Shown piece after piece: positions 52,567 to 62,269 of a stretch of DNA of 64,000 nucleotides. The stretch comes from Phycisphaerae bacterium (lineage in GTDB: Bacteria; Planctomycetota; Phycisphaerae; Phycisphaerales; UBA1924). Numbering within the stretch: position 1 is the stretch's first letter; each line of letters opens with the position of its first letter. Both the position numbers and the translations under genes were made by a program. The DNA lies in NCBI GenBank assembly GCA_016794925.1, contig JAEUIW010000001.1:124001-188000 (forward strand). Reading direction: 5' to 3'. The notes under the pieces were generated by a model. That model searched no databases, had not been told where the DNA came from, and was given only the letters and a program-made list of their open reading frames with translations.

Positions 52567-53199
52567 CTAGGCCGGGGGGGGGCGGAGCCGGTCGAGCTTC
52601 TTGCGCAGGAACCAGGCGTGGTGCTCGAGATGCCAGGTGGAGTATTCCAGGATCGAGCGGACGGTGATCTCGCCACGCTCGGGGTGCAGGGCGCGGCGTG
52701 CGAGGTGCGCGGCGTCGAGCGTGCGGAGCCAAGGGGCGGTCCAGGCACGCATGGTGTGGATCGCGGCCACGAACGCGCCAACGGGGTGCAGGTGGCCGGT
52801 CTCGGGCGTGCCGTAGAGCCGCCCGCAATCGATGCAGGCGTTCTCATCGAAGAGGGCGAGAAGGGGAGCGTCCTCGGCGACGGTGCGGCGCATGCGGTGG
52901 ACGAAGACAATCTCGGCTTCGGCCAGGTGACCGAGCAACACGCGTGCCGGCCACCGGCCCGCTCCCGATTCGGGGCGGAAGGCGGTGTCGAGCTCGGGGT
53001 TGGTGAGGTCCAGGACCCTGCGATCGAAGTTCTCAACGCCAATGGCGAAACGGTCGATCAGGTCGGACGTCGGGAGCTCGGCGAGGGACGCGCTGCGGGG
53101 TGGCTGGGAAGCCGCGTCGGCGCGGTCACAGGTGGCTGATTCGCTGGACTTGTCGCGAGGTTGGGGTGAGTGGGGATGCACGGATGAGTCTGGGCCCAT
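52567..53199 (-). CDS. DinB-family metal-binding protein
   Basis: 210 aa. A four-helix bundle with metal-ligand His in LLGHLAEAEIVF and in EYSTWHLEHHAWFL, the positions of the DinB/YfiT fold. Residues 1-40 are disordered and probably contain a later true start. DinB proteins act as thiol transferases or have unknown roles in stress. It lies 9 bp before nadB on the same strand. Confidence 0.78.
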   Translation of the reverse strand: MGPDSSVHPHSPQPRDKSSESATCDRADAASQPPRSASLAELPTSDLIDRFAIGVENFDRRVLDLTNPELDTAFRPESGAGRWPARVLLGHLAEAEIVFVHRMRRTVAEDAPLLALFDENACIDCGRLYGTPETGHLHPVGAFVAAIHTMRAWTAPWLRTLDAAHLARRALHPERGEITVRSILEYSTWHLEHHAWFLRKKLDRLRPPPA

Positions 53200-53223
53200 G
53201 GCCGACTGTACGTTGGGAGCGAT

Positions 53224-53673
53224 GTGAACGGTGCCGCGGCGGCAGAGGACCTATTCTCGGGCGTGACCGCACCGCGCTCGCTGCCGCCGAATGACCTGAC
53301 GCACCGCCTGGCGCTGCGGGTGGTGATGCTGCCGAGGGACACAAACCAGTACGGCACGATTTTCGGGGGAGTGATCCTCAGTTCGATTGATCAGGCGGGG
53401 TTCGTTGAGGCGCGGCGGCACGGTGTGCACCGCTGGGTTACGGTGGCGATGGACAAGGTGGCGTTCAAGGAGCCGGTCCACCTGGGGGACACGGTGTCGT
53501 TCTTCACACGGACATTGCGGACGGGAACATCCTCGGTCACCGTGGAAGTGGACGTGCAGGCGGAGCGGTACACGTCCGGGGAAACCGTTCCCGTGACCAG
53601 CGCGATACTGACCCTGGTGGCGGTGGATGCGTCGGGGAAGCCGATCCCGTTCAAGTCGCCCCCGACGGCGTAA
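53224..53673 (+). CDS. Hotdog-fold acyl-CoA thioesterase
   Basis: 149 aa, GTG start. Typical of the BFIT/YciA-type thioesterases: RVVMLPRDTNQYGTIFGGVILSSIDQAG, with N41 and the G-G-x-I-L-x-x-x-D segment forming the CoA and catalytic site, and a closing TAILTLVAVD strand. It hydrolyses acyl-CoA, but the chain length is unknown. Divergent from the DinB gene by about 25 bp. The STAS gene starts 90 bp later. Confidence 0.85.
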   Translation: MNGAAAAEDLFSGVTAPRSLPPNDLTHRLALRVVMLPRDTNQYGTIFGGVILSSIDQAGFVEARRHGVHRWVTVAMDKVAFKEPVHLGDTVSFFTRTLRTGTSSVTVEVDVQAERYTSGETVPVTSAILTLVAVDASGKPIPFKSPPTA

Positions 53674-53763
53674 TCCAGCGAGGCGGGTTGGGGTGGGCCA
53701 AATCGGGGTTATCCCCGCCCAGATGACTCCGGAGTCGGCCGTAAGTCGGTACCATACGGGGCC

Positions 53764-54120
53764 ATGGCCCACACCGAATCGACCTACATCTCCCTGGAGA
53801 CTCACGGCCGCGCCACGGTTGCGCGCATCGAATGCGAGAAGCTCGCCAATCGCGAGGCCCAGGTGATCGAGGCGGAGTTGAACGCGGAGGGGGAGAAATG
53901 CGCATTCCGGCTGGTGGTCGACCTCTCGCAAGTGACGATGTTGCCGTCGATCGGGCTGGGGATGCTCGTTTCGCTGCACCGCAAGTGTAAGGAGAAAGCC
54001 GGCCGGCTGGCGATCTGCAACTTGTCTCCTGATCTTCTCAACGTCCTGAAGCTGACGCACCTTGATCGGCTGCTGACGATCTGCAAGGACCGTGAGGCCG
54101 CCATCAAGACCGTGCAGTGA
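53764..54120 (+). CDS. STAS-domain protein, anti-sigma-factor antagonist-like
   Basis: 118 aa. The STAS fold is clear: FRLVVDLSQVTMLPSIGLGMLVSLHRKC, in which S63 of LPSIG sits at the phosphorylation site used in SpoIIAA- and RsbV-type proteins. It would bind a serine kinase/anti-sigma factor and free a sigma factor. No kinase gene is adjacent, so it is an orphan; the group 2 sigma gene at 33.3 kb is a distant candidate partner only. It lies 21 bp before purN. Confidence 0.85.
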   Translation: MAHTESTYISLETHGRATVARIECEKLANREAQVIEAELNAEGEKCAFRLVVDLSQVTMLPSIGLGMLVSLHRKCKEKAGRLAICNLSPDLLNVLKLTHLDRLLTICKDREAAIKTVQ

Positions 54121-54141
54121 TCGGACGCGGAGGGCTCGTCG

Positions 54142-54813
54142 GTGCGTGAATCGAAACCTGAGTCGGGCGCGGACCGCTCGGGTACGGACGGCGCGGGCTC
54201 GTCCGGCGGGTCACCGGTTCCAGCTCTTTGCGTGCTGCTCTCGGGCGGGGGACGGACGCTTGTGAATCTGTGCGAGCGGATCGAGCGGGGTGAGCTTCGC
54301 GCGCGTGTGGGACTCGTGGTGGGCTCGCGTGCCTGCGCCGGTCTGGAGAGGGCCCGGGAACGGGGTCTTTCTGCCCGGGTGGCTCCGGGAGACCTTAGCG
54401 CCGCGGCGATTGAAGCGATGGCCGCCGAGTTCGGCGTGAGCTGGGTCGTGCTGGCGGGCTACCTGCGACTCGTGCGGATTCCGGAGTCGCTCCGGGGGCG
54501 GATCGTGAACATCCATCCGGCCCTGTTGCCGTCCTTTGGGGGACGCGGGATGTACGGGCACCATGTGCACGAGGCGGTGTTGGCGGCGGGCTGCAAGGTC
54601 TCGGGCTGCACGGTGCACCTGTGCGACGATCGTTTCGACACGGGCCCGATCCTGGCCCAGGCCGCGTGTGAGGTCCGCGATGAAGACACAGCCGCGTCGC
54701 TCGCGGCGCGGGTCTTTGCGCTGGAATGCGAGTTGTATCCGCGCGCGCTCGCGGACCTGATCGCGGGGCGATACGTCTTCGACGGGCGGCGAACTCGTAG
54801 GATTGGGGCATGA
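54142..54813 (+). CDS. purN: Phosphoribosylglycinamide formyltransferase
   Basis: 223 aa from GTG 54142, eight bases after GGAGG. PurN formylates GAR in purine synthesis with 10-formyl-THF. The N-terminal VLLSGGGRTLVNL loop, the catalytic Asn-His pair in VNIHPALLPSF and Asp in CDDRFDTGPI are present. A 25-residue Ser/Gly-rich leader precedes the fold. Its stop overlaps the protease gene start as ATGA. Confidence 0.92.
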   Translation: MRESKPESGADRSGTDGAGSSGGSPVPALCVLLSGGGRTLVNLCERIERGELRARVGLVVGSRACAGLERARERGLSARVAPGDLSAAAIEAMAAEFGVSWVVLAGYLRLVRIPESLRGRIVNIHPALLPSFGGRGMYGHHVHEAVLAAGCKVSGCTVHLCDDRFDTGPILAQAACEVRDEDTAASLAARVFALECELYPRALADLIAGRYVFDGRRTRRIGA

Positions 54814-56351
54814 GGCGTGCGTGCCTGATTGCGCCGGTGTGCGTGCTCGCGGCGATTGCGGCCGCGCGTGGTCAGGACGGCACGCCGCTTCCGACGGGGG
54901 AGCCGGCCAGTCCGGGGAACGAGCAACCGGTCTCGAAACGCCCCGGGCGTGATGAGCGAGCCGACGAGCTTGCTCGTCTCCAGCGGGAAGTTCATGAGAG
55001 CTTCAGGAGGCGTGATTTTGCCTCCGCCGAACGGGCGTTGCGGAAGATCGTCGAGTTGGACCCCGATGGGTACGTCGGTTGGTACACGCTTGCGTGCGCG
55101 ATGGGATGGCAGGGGAAAACCGATGAGGGTGCGGGGTACCTCAAGCGAGCAATCGAAACGGGGTTCTGCGACTTCAATCTGATGGAGCTGGATCCGAATC
55201 TGGCGCCGGTTCGGCGGACGGCGCTGTACCGGTCGATCGTGGACGCCTGGATTCCGATCCTCCAGCGGCGCATCGACACCCAGGTGCAGTGGGCGCGCGG
55301 CCGGTTCGGGACGGACTACGCGTCCATGACCGATGACCGGCTTCGGCTTGGGTATGTGTCGGGTTTCGATTCCGGCACGTTCGATCAGTCGCGGCGTGAC
55401 CTGACGCGGGTGGCGGAGTTCTGGGAGCGGACGATTCTCGGATCGGCACCGTCTGCCTCGGCGGCCGAGGGGAGGCCCGATCCGTGGGTGCTGGTGGTGC
55501 TGCCACGCAAGAAGGACTACCAGCGCTGGGCGGCTGAGACTTTCGGCGCGCGAGCGGAGACGATCGGGGGGGTCTACCTGAACGAGAAGAAGATGCTGGT
55601 GGCGAAGGACCTCGGCTCGACGCTGCGGCACGAGTTCTCCCACGCGATTCATTGGCGGCACATGAACCGGCTGGGCCAGCAGCATCCGATGTGGGTGCAG
55701 GAAGGGCTGTGCTCGCTCTTCGAGGACGTGGATCCGATGCCGGACGGATCGATCCGTCCGGTGCCGTCTTGGCGCACCAACACGGCCAAGCGGATGGAAC
55801 GGGTCGACCGGCTGATCAAGCTCGAGGAGCTGTTCGCAATGAGCACGGCGAAGTTCCAGGGTGACCGAACGTTGGCCAATTATGCGCAGTCGCGGTCCAT
55901 GTTTCTGTACCTGGCGCAGAAGGAAAGACTGGGCGAGTGGTACGCGAGGTACTGTGAGAACTTCGCATCCGATCCCACCGGGGCCCGAGCGCTGGAGGCT
56001 GTGCTCAACAAGCCGTTGGATGGGTTCCTACAGGATTTTCGGGCGTGGCTGCGCGAGTTGCCGGAAGTGCCGGAGGAAGGGCGGGCCACCTCGGTGCGCC
56101 TTCCGTTTGGGGTGGATGCGGGTGATGGGGATGGAGTGCGGATCAACTCGGTGGTTGGCGGCTCGGCGGCTCGCGACTCGGGGCTGAGGTTGGGGGATGT
56201 GATCGAATCGATTGACGGTCGTTCGGTGCATGATCGAATTGAGCTCATGCGCATCCTGGCTGATTTCGAGCCGGGGCAAGCGGTTGATATCGACTACCGG
56301 CGAGGAAAGGTGCGCGGCAGGTCGACCGTCACACTCATTCAGCCTCGCTAG
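54810..56351 (+). CDS. Exported TPR-metallopeptidase (DUF1570-like)-PDZ protein
   Basis: 513 aa. Signal peptide about 1-21 (AARG/QDG). A TPR-like pair (FASAERALRKIVELDP and TLACAMGWQGKTDEG) is followed by a gluzincin-like domain with HEFSH (274-278) and third ligand E298 in EGLCSLFED. A C-terminal PDZ-like region holds VGGSAARDSGLRLGDVIESIDG. The layout is common in secreted Planctomycete proteins annotated as DUF1570 or peptidase MA-like. It probably cuts proteins outside the cell membrane; substrate unknown. It is coupled by ATGA overlap to purN. Confidence 0.8.
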   Translation: MRRACLIAPVCVLAAIAAARGQDGTPLPTGEPASPGNEQPVSKRPGRDERADELARLQREVHESFRRRDFASAERALRKIVELDPDGYVGWYTLACAMGWQGKTDEGAGYLKRAIETGFCDFNLMELDPNLAPVRRTALYRSIVDAWIPILQRRIDTQVQWARGRFGTDYASMTDDRLRLGYVSGFDSGTFDQSRRDLTRVAEFWERTILGSAPSASAAEGRPDPWVLVVLPRKKDYQRWAAETFGARAETIGGVYLNEKKMLVAKDLGSTLRHEFSHAIHWRHMNRLGQQHPMWVQEGLCSLFEDVDPMPDGSIRPVPSWRTNTAKRMERVDRLIKLEELFAMSTAKFQGDRTLANYAQSRSMFLYLAQKERLGEWYARYCENFASDPTGARALEAVLNKPLDGFLQDFRAWLRELPEVPEEGRATSVRLPFGVDAGDGDGVRINSVVGGSAARDSGLRLGDVIESIDGRSVHDRIELMRILADFEPGQAVDIDYRRGKVRGRSTVTLIQPR

Positions 56352-56477
56352 GGACGAATGCGGTATCGACCTCCGTGACGTAGCGGCCCGCCGGAAACCC
56401 CCCCCACCCCCCACGTAATAGGTGTTTTTCTTTGGCGCGAGCGGCTTCGTTCGCGCATACGGATTGACTGGGGTCAA

Positions 56478-56498
56478 ATACTATGCATAACATAGTAT
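56478..56498. promoter_or_regulatory. Palindromic operator upstream of the padR gene
   Basis: ATACTATG (56478-56485) and CATAGTAT (56491-56498) form a perfect 8-bp inverted repeat around a 5-bp centre (CATAA). It lies 29 bp upstream of the PadR start and within the likely promoter. PadR regulators often bind such A/T-rich ATG-CAT-centred palindromes and repress their own operon. Confidence 0.75.
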
Positions 56499-56527
56499 GT
56501 GATTCTCGATTTTACGGAGTACCAAGC

Positions 56528-56887
56528 ATGCGGATCGAACGGGAATTGATGCGCGGCGCCGGCCCGGTTGCGGTGCTCAAGCTGCTCGAACGCGGCGACA
56601 TGTACGGGTACGAACTCGTCGATGCGCTGTCGAAACGGACAGAGGGCGTGTTGGACATGGGCCAATCGACGCTCTATCCGCTGTTATACAACCTCGAGGC
56701 CAAGGGGTTGATCGAATCCCAGTGGCGAGAGAAGGGCCTGACCCGGCCGCGGCGGTACTACACATTGACAGCGAGCGGACGTGAGCGGCTATCCGAGGAC
56801 ACGCGGCAGTGGCATTCACTGGCCAAAGCGATGAAGGGCCTGGGTCTGCTTCCCCCCGCGTTCGCGAACGGGGGGGCGCAGTCATGA
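56528..56887 (+). CDS. PadR-family transcriptional regulator
   Basis: 119 aa from ATG 56528, which has GGAG eight bases upstream. The frame is open 45 bp further upstream but that part overlaps the operator. The PadR winged helix is plain: GPVAVLKLLERGDMYGYELVDALSKR, then LDMGQSTLYPLLYNLEAKGLIES and a YYTLTASGRERL wing. It is a small-molecule or stress-responsive repressor. Its stop overlaps the membrane protein start as ATGA, so the two are one operon, probably repressed through the palindrome at 56478. Confidence 0.9.
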   Translation: MRIERELMRGAGPVAVLKLLERGDMYGYELVDALSKRTEGVLDMGQSTLYPLLYNLEAKGLIESQWREKGLTRPRRYYTLTASGRERLSEDTRQWHSLAKAMKGLGLLPPAFANGGAQS

Positions 56888-58833
56888 GCGGGACACCAAG
56901 CCTTCGTCGGAAGGGAAACTCCGGCGTGTTCGCGGACTGGTTGACACGGGACTTGTTTGCTCCGTTTCTTGGGGATCCGGTTGCGGTAGTCGCGTCGAGC
57001 GGGCTCCCGGAGTCCCTGCGGGCGATCGTGACGCGGGTGGTACGGTCCACACGTCTGTGGCGTCGTGAGCGTTCAGAGGTTGCGCGGGAACTGGTCTCGC
57101 ACTTCGCGGAGGGCTTGGACGCGGGACGGTCGGCGGATGAACTGGAGTCGGACTTTGGCGACCTCGCCTCGGCCGCGCGGCTGATCAGGCGGGCCAAACT
57201 CCGGTCCCGGCATTGGTCGTGGCACACCTGGCGGCGTGCTTGTCAGGCCGTAGCGCTCGCGCTGATCGCTTGTACGGCGGCGTGGTGTGCGTTCGCGGTA
57301 CCGTACTTCTCGCGTGCGCCCTCGATCGTCCGCAACTTCGCTGCCGAGTTCAACGCGTCGATCGCCGCCGGCCCGGGGGAGCGGGTCGCGTGGCCTGAGT
57401 ACTTGACAGCGCTGCGGGAGGTGGCGAGCGAACAGATGGAACTCAGCGCCCGGAGGCTCCCCGACGGGATGGCATCGTGGGATTGCCGCTCTCCGCGTGA
57501 CGACGGGTGGGACGAGACGCGTGCGTTCCTGGTGCGCCACGCGGAGGCGGTGAAGTCGATTCGGCGCGGAGCATCGATCCCCACTATGGGCTGCGCGGTG
57601 TCGAACGCGGTGGACCCCGGGCTGCTGGAGGTTATCAAGCTCCGTACGCCGAGCTCCGCGACCCTGTTCGCGACGGCCGCGACCGAAGAGAACCCCATGC
57701 TCGTCGGCGTGCTCCTGCCTCAATTAGGTGAGCTGCGCATGATGGCGAGGCTGCTGTCGGCCGACTTGCATCGGGCGGTTGAAGATGAGGACGCGGCGGA
57801 CGCGGGCGCGAACCTGAGCGCGATGATCGGGCTTGCCACTCACGCCACGCAGTCGCAGTTCCTCATCGGCGACATGGTCGGGCACGCCATACTGGCTCTG
57901 ACGATGGAACGGTTGCTGGAGACGCTGGCGGATCACCCGGGGCTCTTGAGTGACGACAATCTGCGCGACCTGGCACACTGTCTGGCCTCTTTCGCGGGGG
58001 GCGGACGGCTCGCGCTGCGGCTCGAGGGCGAGCGGGCCATGTTTCTGGACGTGCTGCAGAGGCTCTATTCCGATGACGGCAGGGGGGACGGCCGCCCGAC
58101 GCACTCGGGCATGTGGAACGTCATGTGGTCAATGGCGTCGGATGGCTCAGCGATCGGACCCTTTGGCCCTTCGCGTGATTCGGCGGTCGGGATCGTCGTG
58201 GGACCGGTGGTGGCGGCGGTGAGTGCAAGCCGGCGCGAGATGCTCCGCGAATACGACCGATACGCGGGGATCGCGCAGCGGCAGCACGCGACACCGCGTT
58301 GGTTGCGTACGTCCCGAGCCGTTGATGATGCGATCGATGATGCGACTGTGAGTCTGTCTTACAGAGTGCGGTACGGTCTGCTGCTGACGGTGTTCCCGCA
58401 GCTGGATCGCACAACCGAGGCCATCGATCAGGTCGAGCAGCGTCGCGACGCGACGTTGGCGGCAATCGCGCTGGAATTGCATCACCGGCGGCACGGTTCG
58501 TACCCATCATCTCTGGACGAATTGCAGCCGGGCCTGCTGCCCACGATGCCGGTGGACCGCTTCGACGGCAAGCCGCTTCGGTACCTGTTGCGTGAGGGCC
58601 GACCGGTTCTGTATTCGATCGGCGCCGATCGCTTTGATAACGCGGGCACGCCGCCCGAGACGGGTCGCGAGGACGCGGCGCGACAATGGCAGCCGGCGAC
58701 GCCTCGTCCGTTGCGTGACGGTCCCGGGGCCGGCAAATTGCCGTCCCCGCCGCCATCGGGAGATTGGGTGCTGTATCCCCCGGCGAAGGGCCCGCCGGCG
58801 AAGCGCGTGCCTGAATCGAACATGGATGGATGA
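56884..58833 (+). CDS. Membrane protein of a PadR operon with pseudopilin-like tail
   Basis: 649 aa. An N-terminal cytoplasmic part with a RRERSEVARELVSHFAEGLDAG segment, like the DUF1700-type helical domains found next to PadR genes, is followed by one membrane helix (ACQAVALALIACTAAWCAFAVPY, about 118-140). The long periplasmic part has no recognised domain until the end, where HHRRHGSYPSSLDELQPGLLP and RFDGKPLRYL, then RPVLYSIGADRFDN resemble the tail of GspG-type pseudopilins. It may sense or respond to envelope stress; function unknown. Confidence 0.65.
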   Translation: MSGTPSLRRKGNSGVFADWLTRDLFAPFLGDPVAVVASSGLPESLRAIVTRVVRSTRLWRRERSEVARELVSHFAEGLDAGRSADELESDFGDLASAARLIRRAKLRSRHWSWHTWRRACQAVALALIACTAAWCAFAVPYFSRAPSIVRNFAAEFNASIAAGPGERVAWPEYLTALREVASEQMELSARRLPDGMASWDCRSPRDDGWDETRAFLVRHAEAVKSIRRGASIPTMGCAVSNAVDPGLLEVIKLRTPSSATLFATAATEENPMLVGVLLPQLGELRMMARLLSADLHRAVEDEDAADAGANLSAMIGLATHATQSQFLIGDMVGHAILALTMERLLETLADHPGLLSDDNLRDLAHCLASFAGGGRLALRLEGERAMFLDVLQRLYSDDGRGDGRPTHSGMWNVMWSMASDGSAIGPFGPSRDSAVGIVVGPVVAAVSASRREMLREYDRYAGIAQRQHATPRWLRTSRAVDDAIDDATVSLSYRVRYGLLLTVFPQLDRTTEAIDQVEQRRDATLAAIALELHHRRHGSYPSSLDELQPGLLPTMPVDRFDGKPLRYLLREGRPVLYSIGADRFDNAGTPPETGREDAARQWQPATPRPLRDGPGAGKLPSPPPSGDWVLYPPAKGPPAKRVPESNMDG

Positions 58834-58875
58834 GAGGTGAGCGACCCGGATTGGCACGCGGGGTATGCTGTGCGC

Positions 58876-59835
58876 ATGAGCGAGGCAGGGAGAGCGACCG
58901 AGACAGGGCAAGCGATTGCGCCGCACGGCGCGGTGGCACGAGTGGTGTCGGAGGCGCCGCTGATCGATGTGATGGGAGGGAGCGTGCGGCATGAGCTCCG
59001 GGTGCTGGATCATGGCTTCGTGGCGCTGATCGACGCGATGCCGCGCCTGGTGCCGCGGGGCCAGACCGCGGACAGCGCGGTGGTGCAGGCGGCGCGGGTG
59101 AGCTACGGACAGGGCACGAAGAAGGTAAACGAGGATCGGGGTCTGATCCGGTACTTGCTGAGGCACCGGCACACGACGCCGTTCGAGATGATCGAGTTCA
59201 AGTTCCATGTTGCGATGCCGATTTTCATCGCGCGACAGTGGATCCGTCATCGCACGGCGAGCGTGAACGAGTACTCGGGCCGCTATTCGATCCTGCCGGA
59301 CCGGTTCTACCGGCCGTCGACCGACCAGGTCCGGAAGCAGAGCGGATCGAACCGCCAAGGGGGCGCGGAGCGGTTCACGCCCGATCCCTGTATGGCCCCG
59401 CAAGAGGCGGCCACGGCGGAAGCCTTCCTGCGGTTCCTGGCCGAGAGCGAGGCGATGTACGAACGGTATCTGAAGCTAACGGAGCACGGGGTGTCGCGGG
59501 AGCTGGCGCGGATCGGGCTGCCCGTCTCGCTGTACACGGAGTGGTACTGGAAGTGCGACCTGCACAATATCCTGCGGTTCCTGTCGCTGCGGATGGACGC
59601 CCACGCGCAGGAGGAGATCCGCGCATACGCGCAGGCCATGCACGACTTGATCACGCCGATCGTGCCGCTGACCATGGAAGCCTGGCGGGACTACGAGCGC
59701 GACGCGGTGACGCTGACGCGGCTGGAGGTCGAGGCGGTGCGATCGTTGCGGCGGGGGGGTGCCGGGGAGGTGGCTTCGGACAACACACGGGAGCGGGCGG
59801 AGTGGGAGGAGAAGCGGGCGCGACTGGGTTTGTGA
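58876..59835 (+). CDS. thyX: Flavin-dependent thymidylate synthase
   Basis: 319 aa from ATG 58876; GTG 58837 in the same frame is an alternative. ThyX makes dTMP with FAD and folate. The signature RHRTASVNEYSGRY is at 124-137 (RHR-x2-S-x-NEYSGRY pattern). The usual R-H-R-x7-S motif of the family and the WYWKCDLHNILRFLSLRMD segment near the C-terminus are present. The protein is about 60 residues longer than many ThyX, with an N-terminal extension and variable loop. Confidence 0.94.
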   Translation: MSEAGRATETGQAIAPHGAVARVVSEAPLIDVMGGSVRHELRVLDHGFVALIDAMPRLVPRGQTADSAVVQAARVSYGQGTKKVNEDRGLIRYLLRHRHTTPFEMIEFKFHVAMPIFIARQWIRHRTASVNEYSGRYSILPDRFYRPSTDQVRKQSGSNRQGGAERFTPDPCMAPQEAATAEAFLRFLAESEAMYERYLKLTEHGVSRELARIGLPVSLYTEWYWKCDLHNILRFLSLRMDAHAQEEIRAYAQAMHDLITPIVPLTMEAWRDYERDAVTLTRLEVEAVRSLRRGGAGEVASDNTRERAEWEEKRARLGL

Positions 59836-59875
59836 CGGCGCGGGTCGTTGCGGCTGGGAGTCGGTTCGTGATCGG

Positions 59876-60385
59876 ATGCATGCGCTTGTCTCGGCCATCG
59901 CAATCGCCTGGAACAGGAACGGGGCGTACGGCCTGCGGCTGATCGAAGATCTCTCCGCTCGGGATTGGCTCGCGCAGCCGGACGGCGTGCGAGGTTCAGC
60001 GAGGCTCAATCATCCCGCCTGGATCTTCTCCCACCTGAATCTGTACCACCCGATTTGCGAGGCGCTGCTGCGGGGCGAGCCCATCGAAGACCCGATCGAG
60101 CACCGATTCGGACCTCGGTCGGTGCTGTCAGATGACGTGGCGGACTTCGCGCCGCCGGAATCGCTGCGAGCCGGGTTCGAACGCGGGCACGAGAGAGTGA
60201 TCGCGGCGCTGCGGGCGGCGGAGGATGGGGACCTCGGCGCGCCCACCCCGGTGGTGCGTTGGGCGTGCCTGTACCCGACGGTGGGGGACTTGCTGCTGAC
60301 GCTGATGGTCAAGCACGAGTCACATCACCTCGGGCAACTGTCGGCGTGGCGGCGGGTGAGAGGGCTGCCGCGCGTGCAGATGTGA
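59876..60385 (+). CDS. DinB-family protein, second copy
   Basis: 169 aa from ATG 59876. A DinB-like helical bundle with His ligands in NHPAWIFSHLNLYH and KHESHHLGQL. It is a distant relative of the 52567 gene. It may be a metal-dependent hydrolase or thiol transferase. Its stop directly abuts the stop of the convergent typA gene. Confidence 0.8.
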   Translation: MHALVSAIAIAWNRNGAYGLRLIEDLSARDWLAQPDGVRGSARLNHPAWIFSHLNLYHPICEALLRGEPIEDPIEHRFGPRSVLSDDVADFAPPESLRAGFERGHERVIAALRAAEDGDLGAPTPVVRWACLYPTVGDLLLTLMVKHESHHLGQLSAWRRVRGLPRVQM

Positions 60386-62269
60386 TCAGCGTGAGGCCGG
60401 GGTTTCGGCCTTGTCCTTGGCCTGTCGCTCGGAGCGCTTGCGGAGTCCCTCATCGAGGATGCGCTTGCGCATGCGGACGGCGCCGGGCGTGATCTCGACG
60501 AGCTCGTCGTCCTCGATGTACTCCAGTGCGGATTCGAGCGTGTACTTGCGGGCCCCCTTGAGGGTGACCGTGGCTTCCTTGCTGGCGGCGCGAATGTTGG
60601 TCAGGTGCTTGAGTCGGATGATGTTGACAGGCAGGTCGTTGTCGCGGTTGTGCTCGCCGACGATCTGGCCGGCGTAGACCTTCTCGCCGGGGACGACGAA
60701 GAGCACGCCGCGGTCGGCCATCCCCTCGACGGCGTAGGTGGTGACGGAGCCGCTGTCGGTGGCGACGAGGACGCCCTGGTTGCGGTGGGGAATCTCGCCG
60801 CTCATCGGAGCGAATCGCTCGAAGGTATGGTGCATGACCGCCTGCCCCTGGGTAGCGGTGAGCATGCGGGACCGGAGCCCGATGAGCCCGCGGGCGGGAA
60901 TCTCGAACTCGACGTGCGTCAGCGTGTCCGAACGGGTCTCCATGTGCTCTACGACCCCGCCGCGAGAGCCGACGAGCTCCATCACGGGTCCGAGGTTGGC
61001 GGTGGGGACCTCAACGACGAGCCATTCGATGGGCTCGTGCGGAGCGCCGTGGATGGTCTTGATGATGACGCGGGGCTTGCCGACGGAGAGCTCGTAGCCC
61101 TCGCGGCGCATCGTCTCGAGAAGGATGCCCAGGTGCAGCAATCCGCGCCCCGAAACGATGAACTCGTCGGAGGACGTGGGGAACTCGACACGCAGGGCCA
61201 CGTTCGACTGGAGTTCCTTCTCAAGGCGTTCGCGGATCTGGCGGCTGGTCACGAACGTGCCCTCTTGGCCGGCGAAGGGCGAATCGTTGACGCGGAAGAC
61301 CATGGTCAGGGTCGGCTCGTCCACGGTGACGGGAGGAAGGGCGACCGGGCGCTCAGGATCGGCGATGGTGTCGCCGATGTCAACGGAGTCGAGGCCGATG
61401 ATGGCGCACAGGTCGCCTGCGGGTATCGATTCGGTCTCGACGCGCCCGAGGCCCTGGAAGCGCATGAGCTTGCCGACCTTGGACATGACGACGGTGCCGT
61501 CGCGCTTCACGATCGCGACCTGCTGCGATTGTCGGAGCGTGCCCGCGAAGACGCGGCCGATGCCGATCCGACCGACATAGTCCGAGTAGTCGAGGGTGGT
61601 GATCAGCGCCTGGAGCGGCGCGGCGGGATCGTCCGTGGGGGCGGGAACGTACGAGACCACGGCTTCGAAAATCGGCCTGAGGTCCGTGCCGGGCTTCTTC
61701 CAGTCCGTGGATGCCCAGCCGTCACGGCCGGAGGCGAAGATGACAGGAAAATCCAGGGCGTGTTCCTCGGCGCCGAGTTCCACGAGCAGATCGAAGACCT
61801 TGTTGACAATCTCGTCGGGCCGGGCGTCCGGGCGGTCACACTTGTTGACGATGACGATGGGCTTGAGGCCGACCTCCAGGGCTTTCGAGAGCACGAAGCG
61901 GGTCTGGGGCATGGTGCCCTCGGCGGCGTCCACGAGCAGAAGGCAGCCATCGGCCATGCGGAGCACGCGCTCGACCTCACCGCCGAAGTCGGCGTGCCCG
62001 GGCGTGTCGATGATGTTGACCGCGATGTGCTGCAGCGCGCCCGGCTCTCTGGGGTCGGGCCGGGTGTAGACCACGGCGCAGTTTTTCGAGAGGATGGTGA
62101 TGCCGCGCTCGCGCTCCAGCGGGTTGGAGTCCATGATGAGCCCGTGCTGTCCGCCTTCGAGCTTCTCGAGCTCGCCCTTGCGGAAGCTGCCGGATTGCTT
62201 CAGCAACTGATCAACAAGTGTGGTCTTTCCGTGGTCGACGTGAGCGATGATGGCGACGTTGCGAATCAT
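60386..62269 (-). CDS. typA: GTP-binding ribosome-associated protein TypA/BipA
   Basis: 627 aa. An EF-G-like translational GTPase: [10 protein letters not shown] near residue 9-18, the G2 [10 protein letters not shown] and [13 protein letters not shown], then a beta-barrel and the EF-G-like C-terminal domains with the TypA-type MTRK-like ending. TypA helps ribosome assembly and stress adaptation. Length matches the family (about 610). Convergent with the DinB gene. Confidence 0.95.
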   Translation of the reverse strand: MIRNVAIIAHVDHGKTTLVDQLLKQSGSFRKGELEKLEGGQHGLIMDSNPLERERGITILSKNCAVVYTRPDPREPGALQHIAVNIIDTPGHADFGGEVERVLRMADGCLLLVDAAEGTMPQTRFVLSKALEVGLKPIVIVNKCDRPDARPDEIVNKVFDLLVELGAEEHALDFPVIFASGRDGWASTDWKKPGTDLRPIFEAVVSYVPAPTDDPAAPLQALITTLDYSDYVGRIGIGRVFAGTLRQSQQVAIVKRDGTVVMSKVGKLMRFQGLGRVETESIPAGDLCAIIGLDSVDIGDTIADPERPVALPPVTVDEPTLTMVFRVNDSPFAGQEGTFVTSRQIRERLEKELQSNVALRVEFPTSSDEFIVSGRGLLHLGILLETMRREGYELSVGKPRVIIKTIHGAPHEPIEWLVVEVPTANLGPVMELVGSRGGVVEHMETRSDTLTHVEFEIPARGLIGLRSRMLTATQGQAVMHHTFERFAPMSGEIPHRNQGVLVATDSGSVTTYAVEGMADRGVLFVVPGEKVYAGQIVGEHNRDNDLPVNIIRLKHLTNIRAASKEATVTLKGARKYTLESALEYIEDDELVEITPGAVRMRKRILDEGLRKRSERQAKDKAETPASR

